NCBI RefSeq assembly: GCF_014205835.1
Contig: NZ_JACHCQ010000030.1
Location: forward strand, 1 to 64,000
DNA: 64,000 bases
Direction of reading: 5' to 3'
From: Pedobacter sp. AK013
Lineage (GTDB): Bacteria; Bacteroidota; Bacteroidia; Sphingobacteriales; Sphingobacteriaceae
Part shown: positions 1 to 8,645 of the stretch, in pieces
How positions within the stretch are numbered: the stretch's first letter is position 1
Layout: each line of letters starts with the position of its first letter
Position numbers and translations under genes: made by a program
Notes under the pieces: generated by a model
What the model was told of the DNA's origin: nothing
The model's database searches: none
The model's input: only the letters and a program-made list of their open reading frames with translations

Positions 1-95
1 TCGGAGGGAAAGGAACTAGATACGCATCATCCGGTAATCAAATTGGTGGCCAGTTTGGCCCGAAACAGAGGGGTCACTTTCATTGAAATACACAC
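1..95. mobile_element. probable IS21-family terminus (partial)
   Basis: The first 95 bases carry two imperfect tandem copies of a GGTCA-TTT-GAAA type motif, at about 45-66 and 70-90, spaced about 25 bp. This arrangement of repeated ends resembles the multiple terminal repeats of IS21-family elements. The outer end would lie near 91-95, where the minus-strand reading frame of the neighbouring gene stops resembling its family. The rest of the element, including any transposase, would lie to the left of the window. The family assignment rests on pattern memory, not on a transposase. Confidence 0.4.
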
Positions 96-258
96 ATTGA
101 ATTGCCAATTCATCTGTTGCCGTACTTACATCAACATCTTCAATGCCTTCAACAATAATCGTGTCTGTATCTAGGTCTAATTCCAATAATTTAGAAATGG
201 CATAATCGAACTGATAGAAATATCCCTTTATTGTGTCTATAGCAGTTCTATCTGTCAT
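16..258 (-). pseudogene. truncated DUF4297/Cap4-like N-terminus
   Basis: The ATG at 258 starts a frame reading MTDRTAIDTIKGYFYQFDYA, followed by EGIEDVDVSTATDELAIQC. This resembles the N-terminus of DUF4297-type proteins, a family with a predicted nuclease domain found in antiphage systems. After about 54 residues the family-like sequence ends at AIQC, and the remaining 25 or so codons come from the IS-like end at 1-95, reaching a stop at 16. The gene is therefore a 5' remnant; the catalytic part is absent from the window and may lie beyond the element. A GTG at 282 would add eight residues, but the ATG fits the family better. The family assignment is from recall and moderate. Confidence 0.5.
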
Positions 259-282
259 TTTATTGTAAGGTTGAATTTTCAC

Positions 283-605
283 TAATTATTCGGAAATCAA
301 TTGTGAACAAAAGAGGTTTTTAATATAGATTAGGCGGGGTAAGTTAAGATTGAGCATAACGATTTATTTAGTTTTACTAATGTATAAAGAAAAAAATAAT
401 TGCAAATACGGGAAGCCGTAAATACTCATAGTTAAGTATGCATACTGAAATGCGTATGGAATACTGGTTGTTTCAGTAAAGCTGGCACAACAATGAACAA
501 TATGTTTACTAATGATACCTACCCACCATTCTTTTCAACCTATTTCCTAATCCATTCACTTTTCTTAGTTTTGAGCTTAAATAATCGAAATAAATACAAA
601 GCAGC
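283..605. other. intergenic, no gene seen
   Basis: This spacer separates the divergent truncated DUF4297-like gene and the EVE gene, so it should hold promoters for both. No clear TAnnTTTG -7 element was found on either strand. It contains a perfect 12-bp palindrome AGTATGCATACT at 435-446 that could bind a dimeric regulator, but nothing else supports that. Confidence 0.5.
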
Positions 606-1010
606 ATGAATCATTGGTTAGTCAAATCAGAGCCTTTTAAATACAGTTGGGAAAGATTTAATGCAGATGGCCGTACCTTTTGGGATGGCGTGCGTAATTA
701 CCAGGCCCGTAATAACCTCAAAGCGATGAAAGAGGGCGATTTGGTGCTTTTTTACCACAGCAACGAAGGTAAAAATGTAGTGGGTATTGCCAAAGTAGTA
801 AAAGAATTTTACCAGGACCCCACTACTGATGATGCGAATTGGGTGGTGGTTGATCTGGCTCCTGTAGAAACGTTGAAGAACCCGGTTTCATTAGAGCAGA
901 TTAAAGCTGAGCCGAGTTTGGCCGATATTTCATTGGTGAGGCAGGGGCGTTTATCGGTAATGCCGCTTAAAGCTGCTGAGTTTGATAAGATTTTGGAAAT
1001 GGGGGCTTAG
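606..1010 (+). CDS. EVE domain-containing protein
   Basis: This 134-residue protein is essentially a single EVE domain (PUA-like fold, formerly DUF55). The opening WLVKSEP (residues 4-10) and the WDGVRNYQARN block (26-36), followed by GDLVLFYHS (44-52), are hallmarks of the family. EVE domains are thought to recognise modified bases in DNA or RNA; human THYN1 is a homologue. Stand-alone bacterial EVE proteins have no settled substrate. The length is normal for the stand-alone form and the ATG is unambiguous. Its neighbour on the left is a truncated defence-type gene, and EVE domains recur in modification-sensing defence contexts, but this stand-alone form is also common in ordinary chromosomal settings. 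Confidence 0.93.
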   Translation: MNHWLVKSEPFKYSWERFNADGRTFWDGVRNYQARNNLKAMKEGDLVLFYHSNEGKNVVGIAKVVKEFYQDPTTDDANWVVVDLAPVETLKNPVSLEQIKAEPSLADISLVRQGRLSVMPLKAAEFDKILEMGA

Positions 1011-1055
1011 TCCGAAGTCTTTAGTCGATTTACGAATTTGAATTCAGTTAACCGA

Positions 1056-1081
1056 TTTAAACAATTAATTAATTGTTTAAA
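1056..1081. repeat. 26-bp perfect palindrome
   Basis: A fully self-complementary AT-rich sequence, TTTAAACAATTAA followed by its exact reverse complement, lies 46 bases after the EVE stop codon. It may act as a weak terminator or be the edge of the repeat that begins at 1088. There is no T-tract, so termination is only a guess. Confidence 0.6.
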
Positions 1082-1087
1082 AACATT

Positions 1088-1365
1088 AGTAACGTACAAT
1101 TAATGTCTTTTGCCATACGCCACGATCTTGCCTCGGCTCACCGCCGCCGAAGGGCTCTTTCTTTTTGGTGTCAAAAAGAACAAAACCGAGGCATTGCCGA
1201 GCTCATTAATACAAATGAAAATAATAGAAAACCATTAATAAAACACCGGCTGAAAATTTTTCTTTTGAAGCCAGTTGTTAGGCCAGAACAGTGCAGCCCG
1301 AAAAATTTGTTAGGCCGGATTTAAGTAGAACGTAGATACAGTGCTTTGGCCTAGCTGGGTGGAAG
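1088..1365. repeat. dispersed intergenic repeat, copy A
   Basis: This stretch matches 12901-13122 over nearly its full length. Shared blocks include a CCTCGGCTC-CCGCCGCCGAAGGGC core, an inverted TTTCTTTTTG/CAAAAAGAA hairpin, and the block from GGCTGAAAATTTTTC to GGATTTAAGTAGAACG. Copy A has about 60 extra bases (about 1195-1250) after the hairpin. An 83-codon frame crosses it (1073-1324), but a similar frame crosses copy B and both end with the same residues, as expected of a non-coding repeat. The GC-rich core stands out from the AT-rich surroundings. Confidence 0.85.
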
Positions 1366-1505
1366 TTCAAACGGTACACAAAGCTGATTCATAGCACAAG
1401 CCTCCATTTGAAATGTATTAAAAGCATTTCGACTCTGCTCGGTGTGATGGAAATGTTAAATATTAAAATATTGTAGTAAATTTAACTGTCTCTTAATACC
1501 TCAAC

Positions 1506-2069
1506 ATGAAAACCATCTGTTTTACGCTCCTCTTTTTTCTTTCCTTTACTTTGGCAAATGCTCAGGGTATAAAACCTTACATGGCCATTCTTAAAACCGT
1601 AAATGGTAAATACAAAGGGATTTTATACAAAGTAGATTCGGTAAATGCGATCCTGAATCATGACGGCGAATTTATTAAGGTTCCCATCAATGAAATTAAA
1701 ACCGTACAGATTAGGACGATTAAAAAAGGTTATAAAGGGATAGACCTGGTTAAGATAGGTACAGCGCATCCCGAGCAATACAAAGTAGACGCCCGTGGCA
1801 AATTGGTCGATAAATGGGGTAAAGAAGCACCCAGTTTGGAAGAGGAAGCCGGAACTGCGTTTTATTCTGTCATTTTTACTGCACTTGCCAATGCCGTTGC
1901 CTTGCCCATCCATGCCATTAATCCGAATCTGGCACGTTTTAACTTTAATAAAATAGATCAAAATAAGTTAAACGAACTCAGTTATTATTCTATTTACTAC
2001 CAGGCTAATCCAAATGTGCTCGCCGAACTGCAGCAGCTAAAAAGTATTTCAGCTACATTTAAACCTTAG
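1506..2069 (+). CDS. secreted protein of unknown function
   Basis: The 187-residue protein begins with a clear signal peptide (MKTICFTLLFFLSFTLANA, cleavage near residue 20). The mature part starts with beta-rich segments around AILKTVNGKYKGILYKVDSV and IKVPINEIKTVQIR, a pattern seen in small periplasmic proteins that build short beta-sandwich or barrel domains. A more hydrophobic stretch follows near 115-135. I recognise no catalytic motif and no named family. The gene stands alone, with repeat-rich spacers on both sides. Signal peptide, codon usage and length support a real gene; the function is unknown. Confidence 0.75.
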   Translation: MKTICFTLLFFLSFTLANAQGIKPYMAILKTVNGKYKGILYKVDSVNAILNHDGEFIKVPINEIKTVQIRTIKKGYKGIDLVKIGTAHPEQYKVDARGKLVDKWGKEAPSLEEEAGTAFYSVIFTALANAVALPIHAINPNLARFNFNKIDQNKLNELSYYSIYYQANPNVLAELQQLKSISATFKP

Positions 2070-2811
2070 GTGTTTAGAGTAGGCTTGGGAGTAGATTAAC
2101 CGATTTATAAAATCGTGCTGATTTTAAAGATTGCTTTTTCATAAAGTTCTATCATGTGGCTACAAATATTTTTTTTCGCTCTCTGCCGCGGGGCATGGTC
2201 GTTTTTCGCAAATCATGTTGTTTTTATTTGTGCTCAAGAATGCTGGCGCATTTTGGAGCGCCAAAGTACCCAAAGCGCTCTGTCAATCCAACAAGGTGGC
2301 TTCTCACTAGCCCACGCACATCAAAAAAACAGCAGCACTTTGTTTAATCAGGTATTGTTATGTTTTATTTGGTCTGATTGAGCCCTGCGGGGTTTGTGTT
2401 CAATTCATTTATAGCTTTGAATTATCTTCTATGAACACAAAACCACTGCGTTTCAGGTTTGGTGGTGCTATTTGTCCTGTATTACACCTGTTTTTTGATC
2501 CTTCTGCCACTTGGGATTGACGGCGTCCTTCGGGGAGGACCGTGTTTTATTAAAGTCAGTTAGCAAAATGCCTAAAATATTCTTAAAAAAGATTTGTCCA
2601 CACAATAGATTCTAATCGGGTTGATGTACAAAGTTTTGTGCCTTGAAAACAAACCGTTGTTCAATAAACCTGACAGCAGCGGGCATTCCGATTCTTCATC
2701 GGAATAAAGCGAATGGCAGGGCTACAGTACCTATGAAATACTGACATTCATTTCCAAAAAAAAAACTTCTCAATTAACCGGTTAACCAGTTTATACAATT
2801 AACCAAATAAA
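2070..2811. other. intergenic, no convincing gene
   Basis: About 740 bases between converging genes. Two overlapping plus-strand frames of 63 and 75 codons near 2154-2381 have no family resemblance, odd composition and no promoter, and I do not call them. The end (2771-2795) contains an ATTAACCGGTTAACC inverted repeat. A similar ATTAACCGATTTA sequence occurs at 2097 and a related one at 1049, so this is another small dispersed motif. Confidence 0.5.
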
Positions 2812-3993
2812 CTACTCAATCACACTAATTCTCTTGCTCAAGGTTATTCCAAGCGTCATTACAATACTCGATCCCAGTACAACCAGAAACAGGAACGGCG
2901 TACCCACTTCGGGTATTTTTAAGGAAGCTGGCAGGTTAAAATAAAGTAAAATACTGATCAGTCCGCGGGGGGCGATGTATAAAATCGGGCCTAGGTTATC
3001 CTTTTTAAATATTTTAAGGAAGAGCATCCTGATGAGGTATATCGTGATCAGGATGAAAAAGCCATTGGCCAATACAATCTTGTTGTTCAGTTCGCCGATG
3101 TTCATCGTAAAACCGAAAATAACAAAAAAGAATGTCCGCAAAATAAAAGCACTTTCTGCCGATAATTGGTAAAGCTGCGATAAATCGGCCGTTAAATTCT
3201 TGTATAAAAAAATACTCCTGAACCAAACGTTCTGGATGGTATCTGCATTGTTCAGGAATAAACCTGTACTCAGGATCAGTACGAGCGAAGAGAGGTGGTA
3301 AGATTGACCAATGGCATAAACCAGGATGAGTATGGCTATAATCAGGAAAAATTTAATGTGGTGTACCAGCCTGCCCATAATGTACAACAGTACCACACAG
3401 GCAATGGCCGATAGTAAAAGAATGAGGAAGGTGCTTAGCCCCAAACCGATAAAGGCAGATGTAGTGATCGAGTGATTGGTAATAGCAAAATTGAAAATGA
3501 TGATCCCCAGGATATCAGAGAAAGACGATTCGTAGATGACAAACTCTTTATCTTTATCATTTAAAGCTGCTGCCGATGGAATAGCAATGGCCGAACTAAT
3601 TACACTAAATGGAATGGCATTGGCAATACAGGTATATAAATCGTGGTGCGAAATCTGGTAAATGATGGTGGTAATTACGCTGATGGTACCCAGTAAAATG
3701 GTTAAGGCCGATAAAAAAGCACCTTTAATGACCCTGTTTTTATGTTGATCATATTTAAGTTCGAGCGAGCCCTCAAAAACAATCAAAATTAAACCCACTG
3801 TACCTAAAGTAGGGAGTATGGATAGAAAATTAAAAGTCTGTATTTTAAGATAATCGACCAGGAAACGTAAACCGATACCTAAAAGCAATAGCAATAAAAC
3901 CGACGGTACTTTGGTTTTACTGGCCACTAAATCAAACAGATAAGAGAAAATTACTAATCCGCTTAAAATAATAAGAATGGTATAAGTTGTCAT
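2812..3993 (-). CDS. cation:proton antiporter (CPA superfamily)
   Basis: A 393-residue polytopic membrane protein of the Na+/H+ exchanger fold, with about eleven or twelve hydrophobic segments. The N-terminus (TILIILSGLVIFSYLFDLVA) and the PSVLLLLLLGIGLRF segment are typical of the first two helices. Family members exchange Na+ or K+ for protons across the inner membrane. The NAIPFSVISSAIAIPSAAAL region corresponds to the unwound core, and the following SSFSDILGIIIFNFA supplies the acidic residue expected for transport. No C-terminal TrkA-N or USP domain is present. I prefer the ATG at 3993; starting at 4029 would add twelve residues with no support. It runs the same way as the thioesterase upstream, 71 bases away. 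Confidence 0.88.
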   Translation of the reverse strand: MTTYTILIILSGLVIFSYLFDLVASKTKVPSVLLLLLLGIGLRFLVDYLKIQTFNFLSILPTLGTVGLILIVFEGSLELKYDQHKNRVIKGAFLSALTILLGTISVITTIIYQISHHDLYTCIANAIPFSVISSAIAIPSAAALNDKDKEFVIYESSFSDILGIIIFNFAITNHSITTSAFIGLGLSTFLILLLSAIACVVLLYIMGRLVHHIKFFLIIAILILVYAIGQSYHLSSLVLILSTGLFLNNADTIQNVWFRSIFLYKNLTADLSQLYQLSAESAFILRTFFFVIFGFTMNIGELNNKIVLANGFFILITIYLIRMLFLKIFKKDNLGPILYIAPRGLISILLYFNLPASLKIPEVGTPFLFLVVLGSSIVMTLGITLSKRISVIE

Positions 3994-4064
3994 ATTTTTC
4001 AGCGTAAGGTAAACACTAAAGTAAAACAATCAAACCAAGCTGAAAGGAAATTGTTGAAAAAAAA

Positions 4065-4586
4065 TTACGCTTTAAAGAAAAGTGCCTTGAGTTCGCTGGC
4101 CTCATCAGGGTTCATTTTTCCGCCTAAAACCAGGCGTAATTGCCTACGGCGTAAGGCCCCCTCAAACAAATCGATTTCTTCTGGCGTTTCTGGGATAAGT
4201 TCGGGCACGGGAATGGTGCGTGCGCTCTGATCAACCGCAACAAAGGTATAATAGGCCTCATTACTTTTTTGGCGTGCACCGCTAGGGATATTCTCTGCCC
4301 ATACATCTAAACGGACTTCTACAGAGGTATTAAAAGCCCGGGTAACTTTGGCTTCGATGGTAATTACATCACCTAATTTAATGGGTTGTTTAAAGGAAAC
4401 ATTATCAACCGAAGCGGTAACCACAATACGGTTGCAGTGTTTCTGAGCCGAAATTGCCGCTGCAATATCCATCCAATGAAGCAGGCGTCCGCCCATCAGG
4501 TTATTTAAGGTATTGGTATCGTTGGGTAATACCAATTCGTTCATGATGGTAAAACTTTCTTTGGCAAATTTCTTTTTTAAACTCAT
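4065..4586 (-). CDS. acyl-CoA thioesterase (hotdog fold)
   Basis: A 173-residue single-hotdog protein of the YciA/cytosolic acyl-CoA hydrolase group. It should hydrolyse acyl-CoA to the free acid and CoA in the cytoplasm. The family signature is visible at residues 21-40: PNDTNTLNNLMGGRLLHWMD, containing the conserved Asn/Gly-Gly stretch that lines the active site and packs against the central helix. DNVSFKQPIKLGDVITIEAKV follows as the typical beta-sheet. The C-terminal 40 residues are a helical extension (RRRQLRLVLGGKM) found in Bacteroidota homologues. The ATG at 4586 is well placed behind a TActTTTG -7 motif. The exact chain-length preference cannot be read from sequence. Confidence 0.92.
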   Translation of the reverse strand: MSLKKKFAKESFTIMNELVLPNDTNTLNNLMGGRLLHWMDIAAAISAQKHCNRIVVTASVDNVSFKQPIKLGDVITIEAKVTRAFNTSVEVRLDVWAENIPSGARQKSNEAYYTFVAVDQSARTIPVPELIPETPEEIDLFEGALRRRQLRLVLGGKMNPDEASELKALFFKA

Positions 4587-4593
4587 TTGATGG

Positions 4594-4601
4594 CAAAAGT
4601 A
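4594..4601 (-). promoter_or_regulatory. -7 promoter element TActTTTG
   Basis: A match to the Bacteroidota -7 consensus TAnnTTTG, eight bases before the thioesterase ATG, implying a very short or absent leader. No TTTG -33 partner sits at the usual spacing, so this is a partial match. Confidence 0.45.
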
Positions 4602-4825
4602 AGTAAAATGTAGTTAAAATGGTATTACAAATAGATGCTGGCGGATGGAAAGGATGTTTTTTCTGCGGTGATCAGCGAAATCAACGGGGAAAAGCATGTT
4701 AACCTAAACTCGATAATTATTTAATGAAAAACAGTTTCTAAACACCTCGGGCTAGGCCAATTCTTCATGCTGAATTCATTTTACAAGTAGAAATAGTGTT
4801 TTCAATTGCCTTGTAGCTACTACGT

Positions 4826-4918
4826 GGTCAGCATCTTACATAGCAGGAAAGACCCTGAAATAAATTTACTTCGTAGCTTTCCGCTTCGCTACAGGTCAGG
4901 GTGACGACCGCTTTAAAA
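4826..4918. repeat. degenerate palindromic intergenic element
   Basis: Within the 497-base gap between the thioesterase and the amylase lies a GGTCAGCATCTTACATAGCA start, then CCCTGAAAT...GGTCAGGGTGACGACC. It resembles the CCTGAA/TTCAGG and TGACGACC elements seen elsewhere in the window. Around it (about 4650-4700 and 4945-5010) are short degenerate phrases with GCGGTGATCAGCGAAATC- or CGCAGATC-like wording, also typical dispersed repeats. No gene is visible. Confidence 0.5.
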
Positions 4919-5083
4919 TTAATATAGAACTCAGTTTGTTAAGGTTGTTCCCGCAGATCATACAGATTTTCGCAGATTGATGATTTGCTTTTCGACGGAG
5001 ATCAGCGGGAAATAGATTTGGGAGCGTGTTATTAAAAACAATTCATCTTTTATCATGTTATCCATACAAAAAAATCGAATTTA

Positions 5084-6571
5084 ATGCAGAACCAGACCCT
5101 GATCCAATTTTTCCATTGGTATTATAACGAAGAACAAAATTTGTGGACCAAAGTAGCTGCCGAAGCGAGTCATTTAAAAGAAATTGGAATAACTGCTGTC
5201 TGGCTGCCTCCAGCCTATAAATCTAACAATGCCGCCTATGATGTCGGTTATGCCGTTTACGACCTTTTTGATCTGGGCGAATTCGACCAGAAAGGAAGTG
5301 TAAATACTAAACACGGATCTAAAGATGAATATATCAAAGCCATTGAAGCACTGCACGAGAATGGAATTGGAGCCTTGGCCGATGCCGTTTTTAACCATAA
5401 AGCTGGGGGCGATGAACTGGAGAAAATAGCCGTGAGAACGGTAAACCCTGATGATAGAACTGAATTTACCAGTGATGTTTTCGAAATAGAAGCCTGGACC
5501 AAGTTTACCTTTCCTGGCCGAAAGGGTAAATATTCTGAATTTATATGGAACCATGAGTGCTTTAGTGGGGTAGATTGGGCGGAAGACCTTAAAAAAACAG
5601 CCATTTATTCCATTCAAAACTACCTGGGCGAAGGTTTTGAAGAGGTTCCATCTACTGAATTGGGCAATTACGATTACCTGATGTTTAACGATATCGATTA
5701 CCGCAATAGGGCTGTAATTGAAGAGTTAAAATATTGGGGCGAATGGATAGTCGAAACCACCAAGGTAGACGGTTTTCGGTTAGATGCCGTTAAACACATC
5801 AATCCCGATTTTATTGTAGAATGGATTGATCACCTGAACCAAAAATTTAACCGCGAATTTTTTATCGTGGCAGAAGACTGGAATGTGGTGGATAGAGAGG
5901 GACAATTGAAATACATTGAAATTACCGGCGGCAGGACGCAAATATTCGATTCGCTTTTGCACCATAATTTTTTCCTGGCCAGTAAAAACGAGGATTTTGA
6001 TATGCGGACGATTTTTGATGGAACATTGGTACAGGTGAAGCCCGATCTGGCGGTAACTTTCGTTGATAATCATGATTCGCAACCTTTGCAGGCATTGGAA
6101 TCTTATGTTGATTTTTGGTTCAGACCTTTAGCCTATGCTATGATCTTGTTGCGCGTACAGGGCATTCCATGTTTGTTCTTTCCTGATCTGTATGGAGGGA
6201 TTTATGATGATAAAGACAAAGAAGGCGATGAGGTACATGTTGAGCTGGTGGCCATCCCAGTAGTAGAAACCATAAGTAAAATCCGTACAGCCTTAGCCTA
6301 TGGCGAGCAACGCGATTATTTTGACCATGGCATTTGCGTAGGATGGACCCGCGCTGGTGACGAGGAACATGAAAACAGCGGTTTGGCGGTGTTGTTAAGT
6401 ACAGGAGAAGAGGGTTATAAAGAAATGGAAATCGGTAAACACTTTGCCGGAAAAACTTTTGTTGATGCTTTAGGCTATCGTCAGCAGGAAGTTGTGATTG
6501 ATGAAAATGGCTGGGCGGAGTTTCATTGCAATGCCGGAAGTGTATCGGTTTGGGTGTTGAAGGTAGAATAG
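5084..6571 (+). CDS. alpha-amylase, GH13 (subfamily 5-like)
   Basis: The 495-residue protein is a complete GH13 alpha-amylase with no signal peptide, so it should hydrolyse alpha-1,4-glucans in the cytoplasm. All catalytic residues are present: nucleophile Asp234 (VDGFRLDAVKH), acid/base Glu264 (IVAEDW) and transition-state stabiliser Asp331 (FVDNHDSQP). DAVFNHK near residues 101-107 is the first conserved GH13 region. The inserted B domain, with GVDWAEDLKKTAIY and NYDYLMFNDIDYRN, matches the bacterial cytoplasmic amylase group (subfamily 5). The C-terminal beta-sandwich domain ends at VWVLKVE. The likely role is turnover of glycogen-like storage polymer or maltodextrins. It stands alone, and a palindromic element separates it from the convergent isomerase gene. 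Confidence 0.95.
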   Translation: MQNQTLIQFFHWYYNEEQNLWTKVAAEASHLKEIGITAVWLPPAYKSNNAAYDVGYAVYDLFDLGEFDQKGSVNTKHGSKDEYIKAIEALHENGIGALADAVFNHKAGGDELEKIAVRTVNPDDRTEFTSDVFEIEAWTKFTFPGRKGKYSEFIWNHECFSGVDWAEDLKKTAIYSIQNYLGEGFEEVPSTELGNYDYLMFNDIDYRNRAVIEELKYWGEWIVETTKVDGFRLDAVKHINPDFIVEWIDHLNQKFNREFFIVAEDWNVVDREGQLKYIEITGGRTQIFDSLLHHNFFLASKNEDFDMRTIFDGTLVQVKPDLAVTFVDNHDSQPLQALESYVDFWFRPLAYAMILLRVQGIPCLFFPDLYGGIYDDKDKEGDEVHVELVAIPVVETISKIRTALAYGEQRDYFDHGICVGWTRAGDEEHENSGLAVLLSTGEEGYKEMEIGKHFAGKTFVDALGYRQQEVVIDENGWAEFHCNAGSVSVWVLKVE

Positions 6572-6587
6572 GATTGGCACGTAGAAT

Positions 6588-6676
6588 CGTCATTTCGACC
6601 GTAGTGGAGAAATCTTTGAGCCTTATTAGCAAATTAAAAGATCTCTCCATTTCGCTGTGCTTCAGTCGAGATGACG
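6588..6676. repeat. CGTCAT palindromic element
   Basis: This element begins CGTCATTTCGACCG and ends TCGAGATGACGG, with AGAAATCTTTGAG and AAGATCTCTCC as inner inverted arms. It fills the gap between the convergent amylase and isomerase genes, where a folded transcript could terminate either one. It is a member of the same dispersed family as the elements at 13.2, 35.7 and 46.8 kb. Confidence 0.75.
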
Positions 6677-6695
6677 GAGCTTTATTTGAATATTA

Positions 6696-7622
6696 CTACA
6701 AAAAGTTATCCTCCGCCCGATAAGCAGAAATAACAGCCAGTTCGCCTTCTTTGCCACCTTTCGAATTGCCGTGCTCCATACCCATAACACCTTTATAGCC
6801 TTTAGTATACAAGTGTTTGAACAGGTTTTTATAATTGATTTCTCCGGTTGTAGGTTCTTTCCTGCCCGGATTATCGCCAATCTGGATGTAGGCGATTTCG
6901 TCCCAACAGCGGTCGATGGTTTTGATTAAATCTCCTTCTGTACGTTGCATGTGGTAAATATCATAAAGAATTTTACACGAAGGACTTTTAACCGCTTTGC
7001 AAACAGCGTAGGTTTCATTTGTTTTTTGCAGGAAGAGTTCAGGCGTATCGCTCAGGGTTTCCAAAACCATAATCAAACCGTGGGGTTCAAAAATTTCGGC
7101 ACCCGCACGCATGGCATCAATTACATTGGCAAACTGGTTGCCATAAGGCAGGTTACGTTCATAAAACCCGGGCACTACGGTAAGCCATTTGGCGTTACAG
7201 CGCTTTGCAGCTTCGACTGATTTTTTGCAGGTTTCGATAAATTTATCTTTAAATTCCTTTTTGCCCGTAGTTAAAGAAGTTTTCCAGTTATCGCCACCAT
7301 CTACTACAAAAACGCCCATGCGCATACCCAGTTTTGCCAACAGGTTTCCGATTTTTTCCTGCTCTTCAACAGGGCGGCCCAGGTAGCCGTTATCTTCTAT
7401 TGAACGGAAACCTTTATCGTATATAAACTGGATCTGATCTAAAAAACTTTTGCCTGCATGATTTTGGAACATGCCCTGGTGCGGGGCATAATCGAGGTTA
7501 AAAGTTTTATCGCTTAATGCGGTATTGGTTTTTTCGGTAGCAAGAACATGGGTAAAACCTCCCCCTGCGGTTACAGCACCAGCAGTAAGGAGACTATTTC
7601 TTATAAATTCACTTCTTTTCAT
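6696..7622 (-). CDS. hydroxypyruvate isomerase-like TIM-barrel protein, exported
   Basis: The 308-residue protein belongs to the AP endonuclease 2-like sugar isomerase/epimerase fold and most resembles the hydroxypyruvate isomerase branch. A Tat-like leader (KRSEFIRNSLLTAGAVTAGG) precedes the barrel, though only the Lys-Arg form of the twin-arginine motif is present. Likely metal ligands are Glu188 (VLETLSD), Asp221 and His224 (YDIYHMQ), Gln247 (IQIGD) and Glu283 (GMEHG), the expected E-D-[HQ]-E pattern. It is last in a four-gene minus operon and starts 15 bases after the ApbE stop. Together with the Gfo/Idh/MocA enzyme it probably interconverts sugars or keto-sugars; the actual substrate is unknown. 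Confidence 0.88.
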   Translation of the reverse strand: MKRSEFIRNSLLTAGAVTAGGGFTHVLATEKTNTALSDKTFNLDYAPHQGMFQNHAGKSFLDQIQFIYDKGFRSIEDNGYLGRPVEEQEKIGNLLAKLGMRMGVFVVDGGDNWKTSLTTGKKEFKDKFIETCKKSVEAAKRCNAKWLTVVPGFYERNLPYGNQFANVIDAMRAGAEIFEPHGLIMVLETLSDTPELFLQKTNETYAVCKAVKSPSCKILYDIYHMQRTEGDLIKTIDRCWDEIAYIQIGDNPGRKEPTTGEINYKNLFKHLYTKGYKGVMGMEHGNSKGGKEGELAVISAYRAEDNFL

Positions 7623-7637
7623 TGGTGAGGTTCTAGA

Positions 7638-8636
7638 TTATTGGTGTGTAATTAATTTTTTAAATCCGGTGGTTAAGGTATCGGCTATTTTGCCATCTTT
7701 TTGGTGGTACACAAAATAAGCTTCGAGGTTTTTTCTGCTTTCTACAAAGGCAATAGCATCTTTAAGATGCATGGCCATTAAAGCATTGTCGTAACCATCG
7801 GCGGTAATGGCATCGTTCGCATAAACCGTAACGCTGATCATCTCATTATCTAAAGGATAGCCCGTTTTAGGATCAATCAGGTGTGAAATCTTTTTCTTTC
7901 CGCTCTGGTGAAATTTCCGGTAATTGCCTGAAGTGGTGATGGCGCCTGAATTTATGGCGGCGATATGCCTGATTACCGGAATTCCATCTTTATCGGGGCC
8001 TTCAATGCCAATCTTCATGGCTTCTCCATTGGGTTTTGGCCCTGATATCCGAATTTCACCTCCCAGTTCGGCAACATACTGCTTAATCCCTTTTTTCTCA
8101 AGATAAGCGGCAATTAAATCGACACTGTAACCTTGTGCAATACCATTTAAATCGATTTGCACACAAGGTTTTTGTTTGCTCAATACACCATTCTTAAGTT
8201 TTAGGTTTTTCATGCCTACACAGGCCAATATTGATTTAATAACCGCCGGACTGGGTTCTTTTTTTGCCTCTTTTGGTCCAAAACCCCAGGCCTGTACCAA
8301 TGGGGCAACGGTAATATCAAAAATACCTTTGGTATCCTGGTTGATCTCGAAACTCCTTTTAAGTACGTCGTTTATGAAACGATCGGTTTTAATTTCTTTT
8401 CCGGCAGCATTAAATTGATTTATCAATGATCCCTTCTTGTAAAGCGACATCGATAAATCAATTTCGTTTAAAAGACTATCTATGCCTGCCTTAGTTGCTA
8501 AACTATCAGTGGCATAGTACATGATGGCATAATCGGTTCCCTGTGCAAGACCATTGATTTTATATTGCCTCACTTCTTTTTTTAAGGAAAAAGCAAAAAT
8601 CAGCGGTAAAATGAAAAGCAAAAACCTATAACGCAT
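7638..8636 (-). CDS. apbE: FAD:protein FMN transferase (ApbE family)
   Basis: The 332-residue protein attaches FMN covalently to Thr/Ser residues of target flavoproteins, using FAD and Mg2+. A hydrophobic leader (FLLFILPLIFAFSL, residues 5-18) sends it to the periplasmic side. The diagnostic Mg-binding motif SHLIDPKTGYP spans 251-261 (His252, Asp255, Thr258), and TADGYDNALMAM (278-289) supplies the second conserved Asp and the AL pair. DLNGIAQGYSVD at 162-173 is also typical. It lies inside an operon of exported sugar-type enzymes, nine bases after the oxidoreductase, rather than next to Nqr/Rnf genes. I see no flavinylation target in the operon. The start at 8636 is an ATG. Confidence 0.94.
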   Translation of the reverse strand: MRYRFLLFILPLIFAFSLKKEVRQYKINGLAQGTDYAIMYYATDSLATKAGIDSLLNEIDLSMSLYKKGSLINQFNAAGKEIKTDRFINDVLKRSFEINQDTKGIFDITVAPLVQAWGFGPKEAKKEPSPAVIKSILACVGMKNLKLKNGVLSKQKPCVQIDLNGIAQGYSVDLIAAYLEKKGIKQYVAELGGEIRISGPKPNGEAMKIGIEGPDKDGIPVIRHIAAINSGAITTSGNYRKFHQSGKKKISHLIDPKTGYPLDNEMISVTVYANDAITADGYDNALMAMHLKDAIAFVESRKNLEAYFVYHQKDGKIADTLTTGFKKLITHQ

Positions 8637-8645
8637 CCATTTAGT

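Noticed and set aside
1073..1324. 83-codon plus-strand frame
   Set aside because: It lies within repeat copy A, and the parallel frame in copy B (12829-13080) ends with the same residues. The shared tail comes from a non-coding repeat, not a protein family.
2154..2381. Two overlapping frames of 63 and 75 codons
   Set aside because: Odd composition, overlapping in different phases, and located in a repeat-type intergenic area with no recognisable motif.
5174..5617. 147-codon frame antisense to the amylase N-terminus
   Set aside because: It lies fully inside the amylase catalytic barrel and has no independent support.
6138..6650. 170-codon minus-strand frame antisense to the amylase
   Set aside because: The plus strand encodes a complete GH13 enzyme with all catalytic residues. 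The antisense frame is rich in His, Arg and Pro and reads as a shadow.
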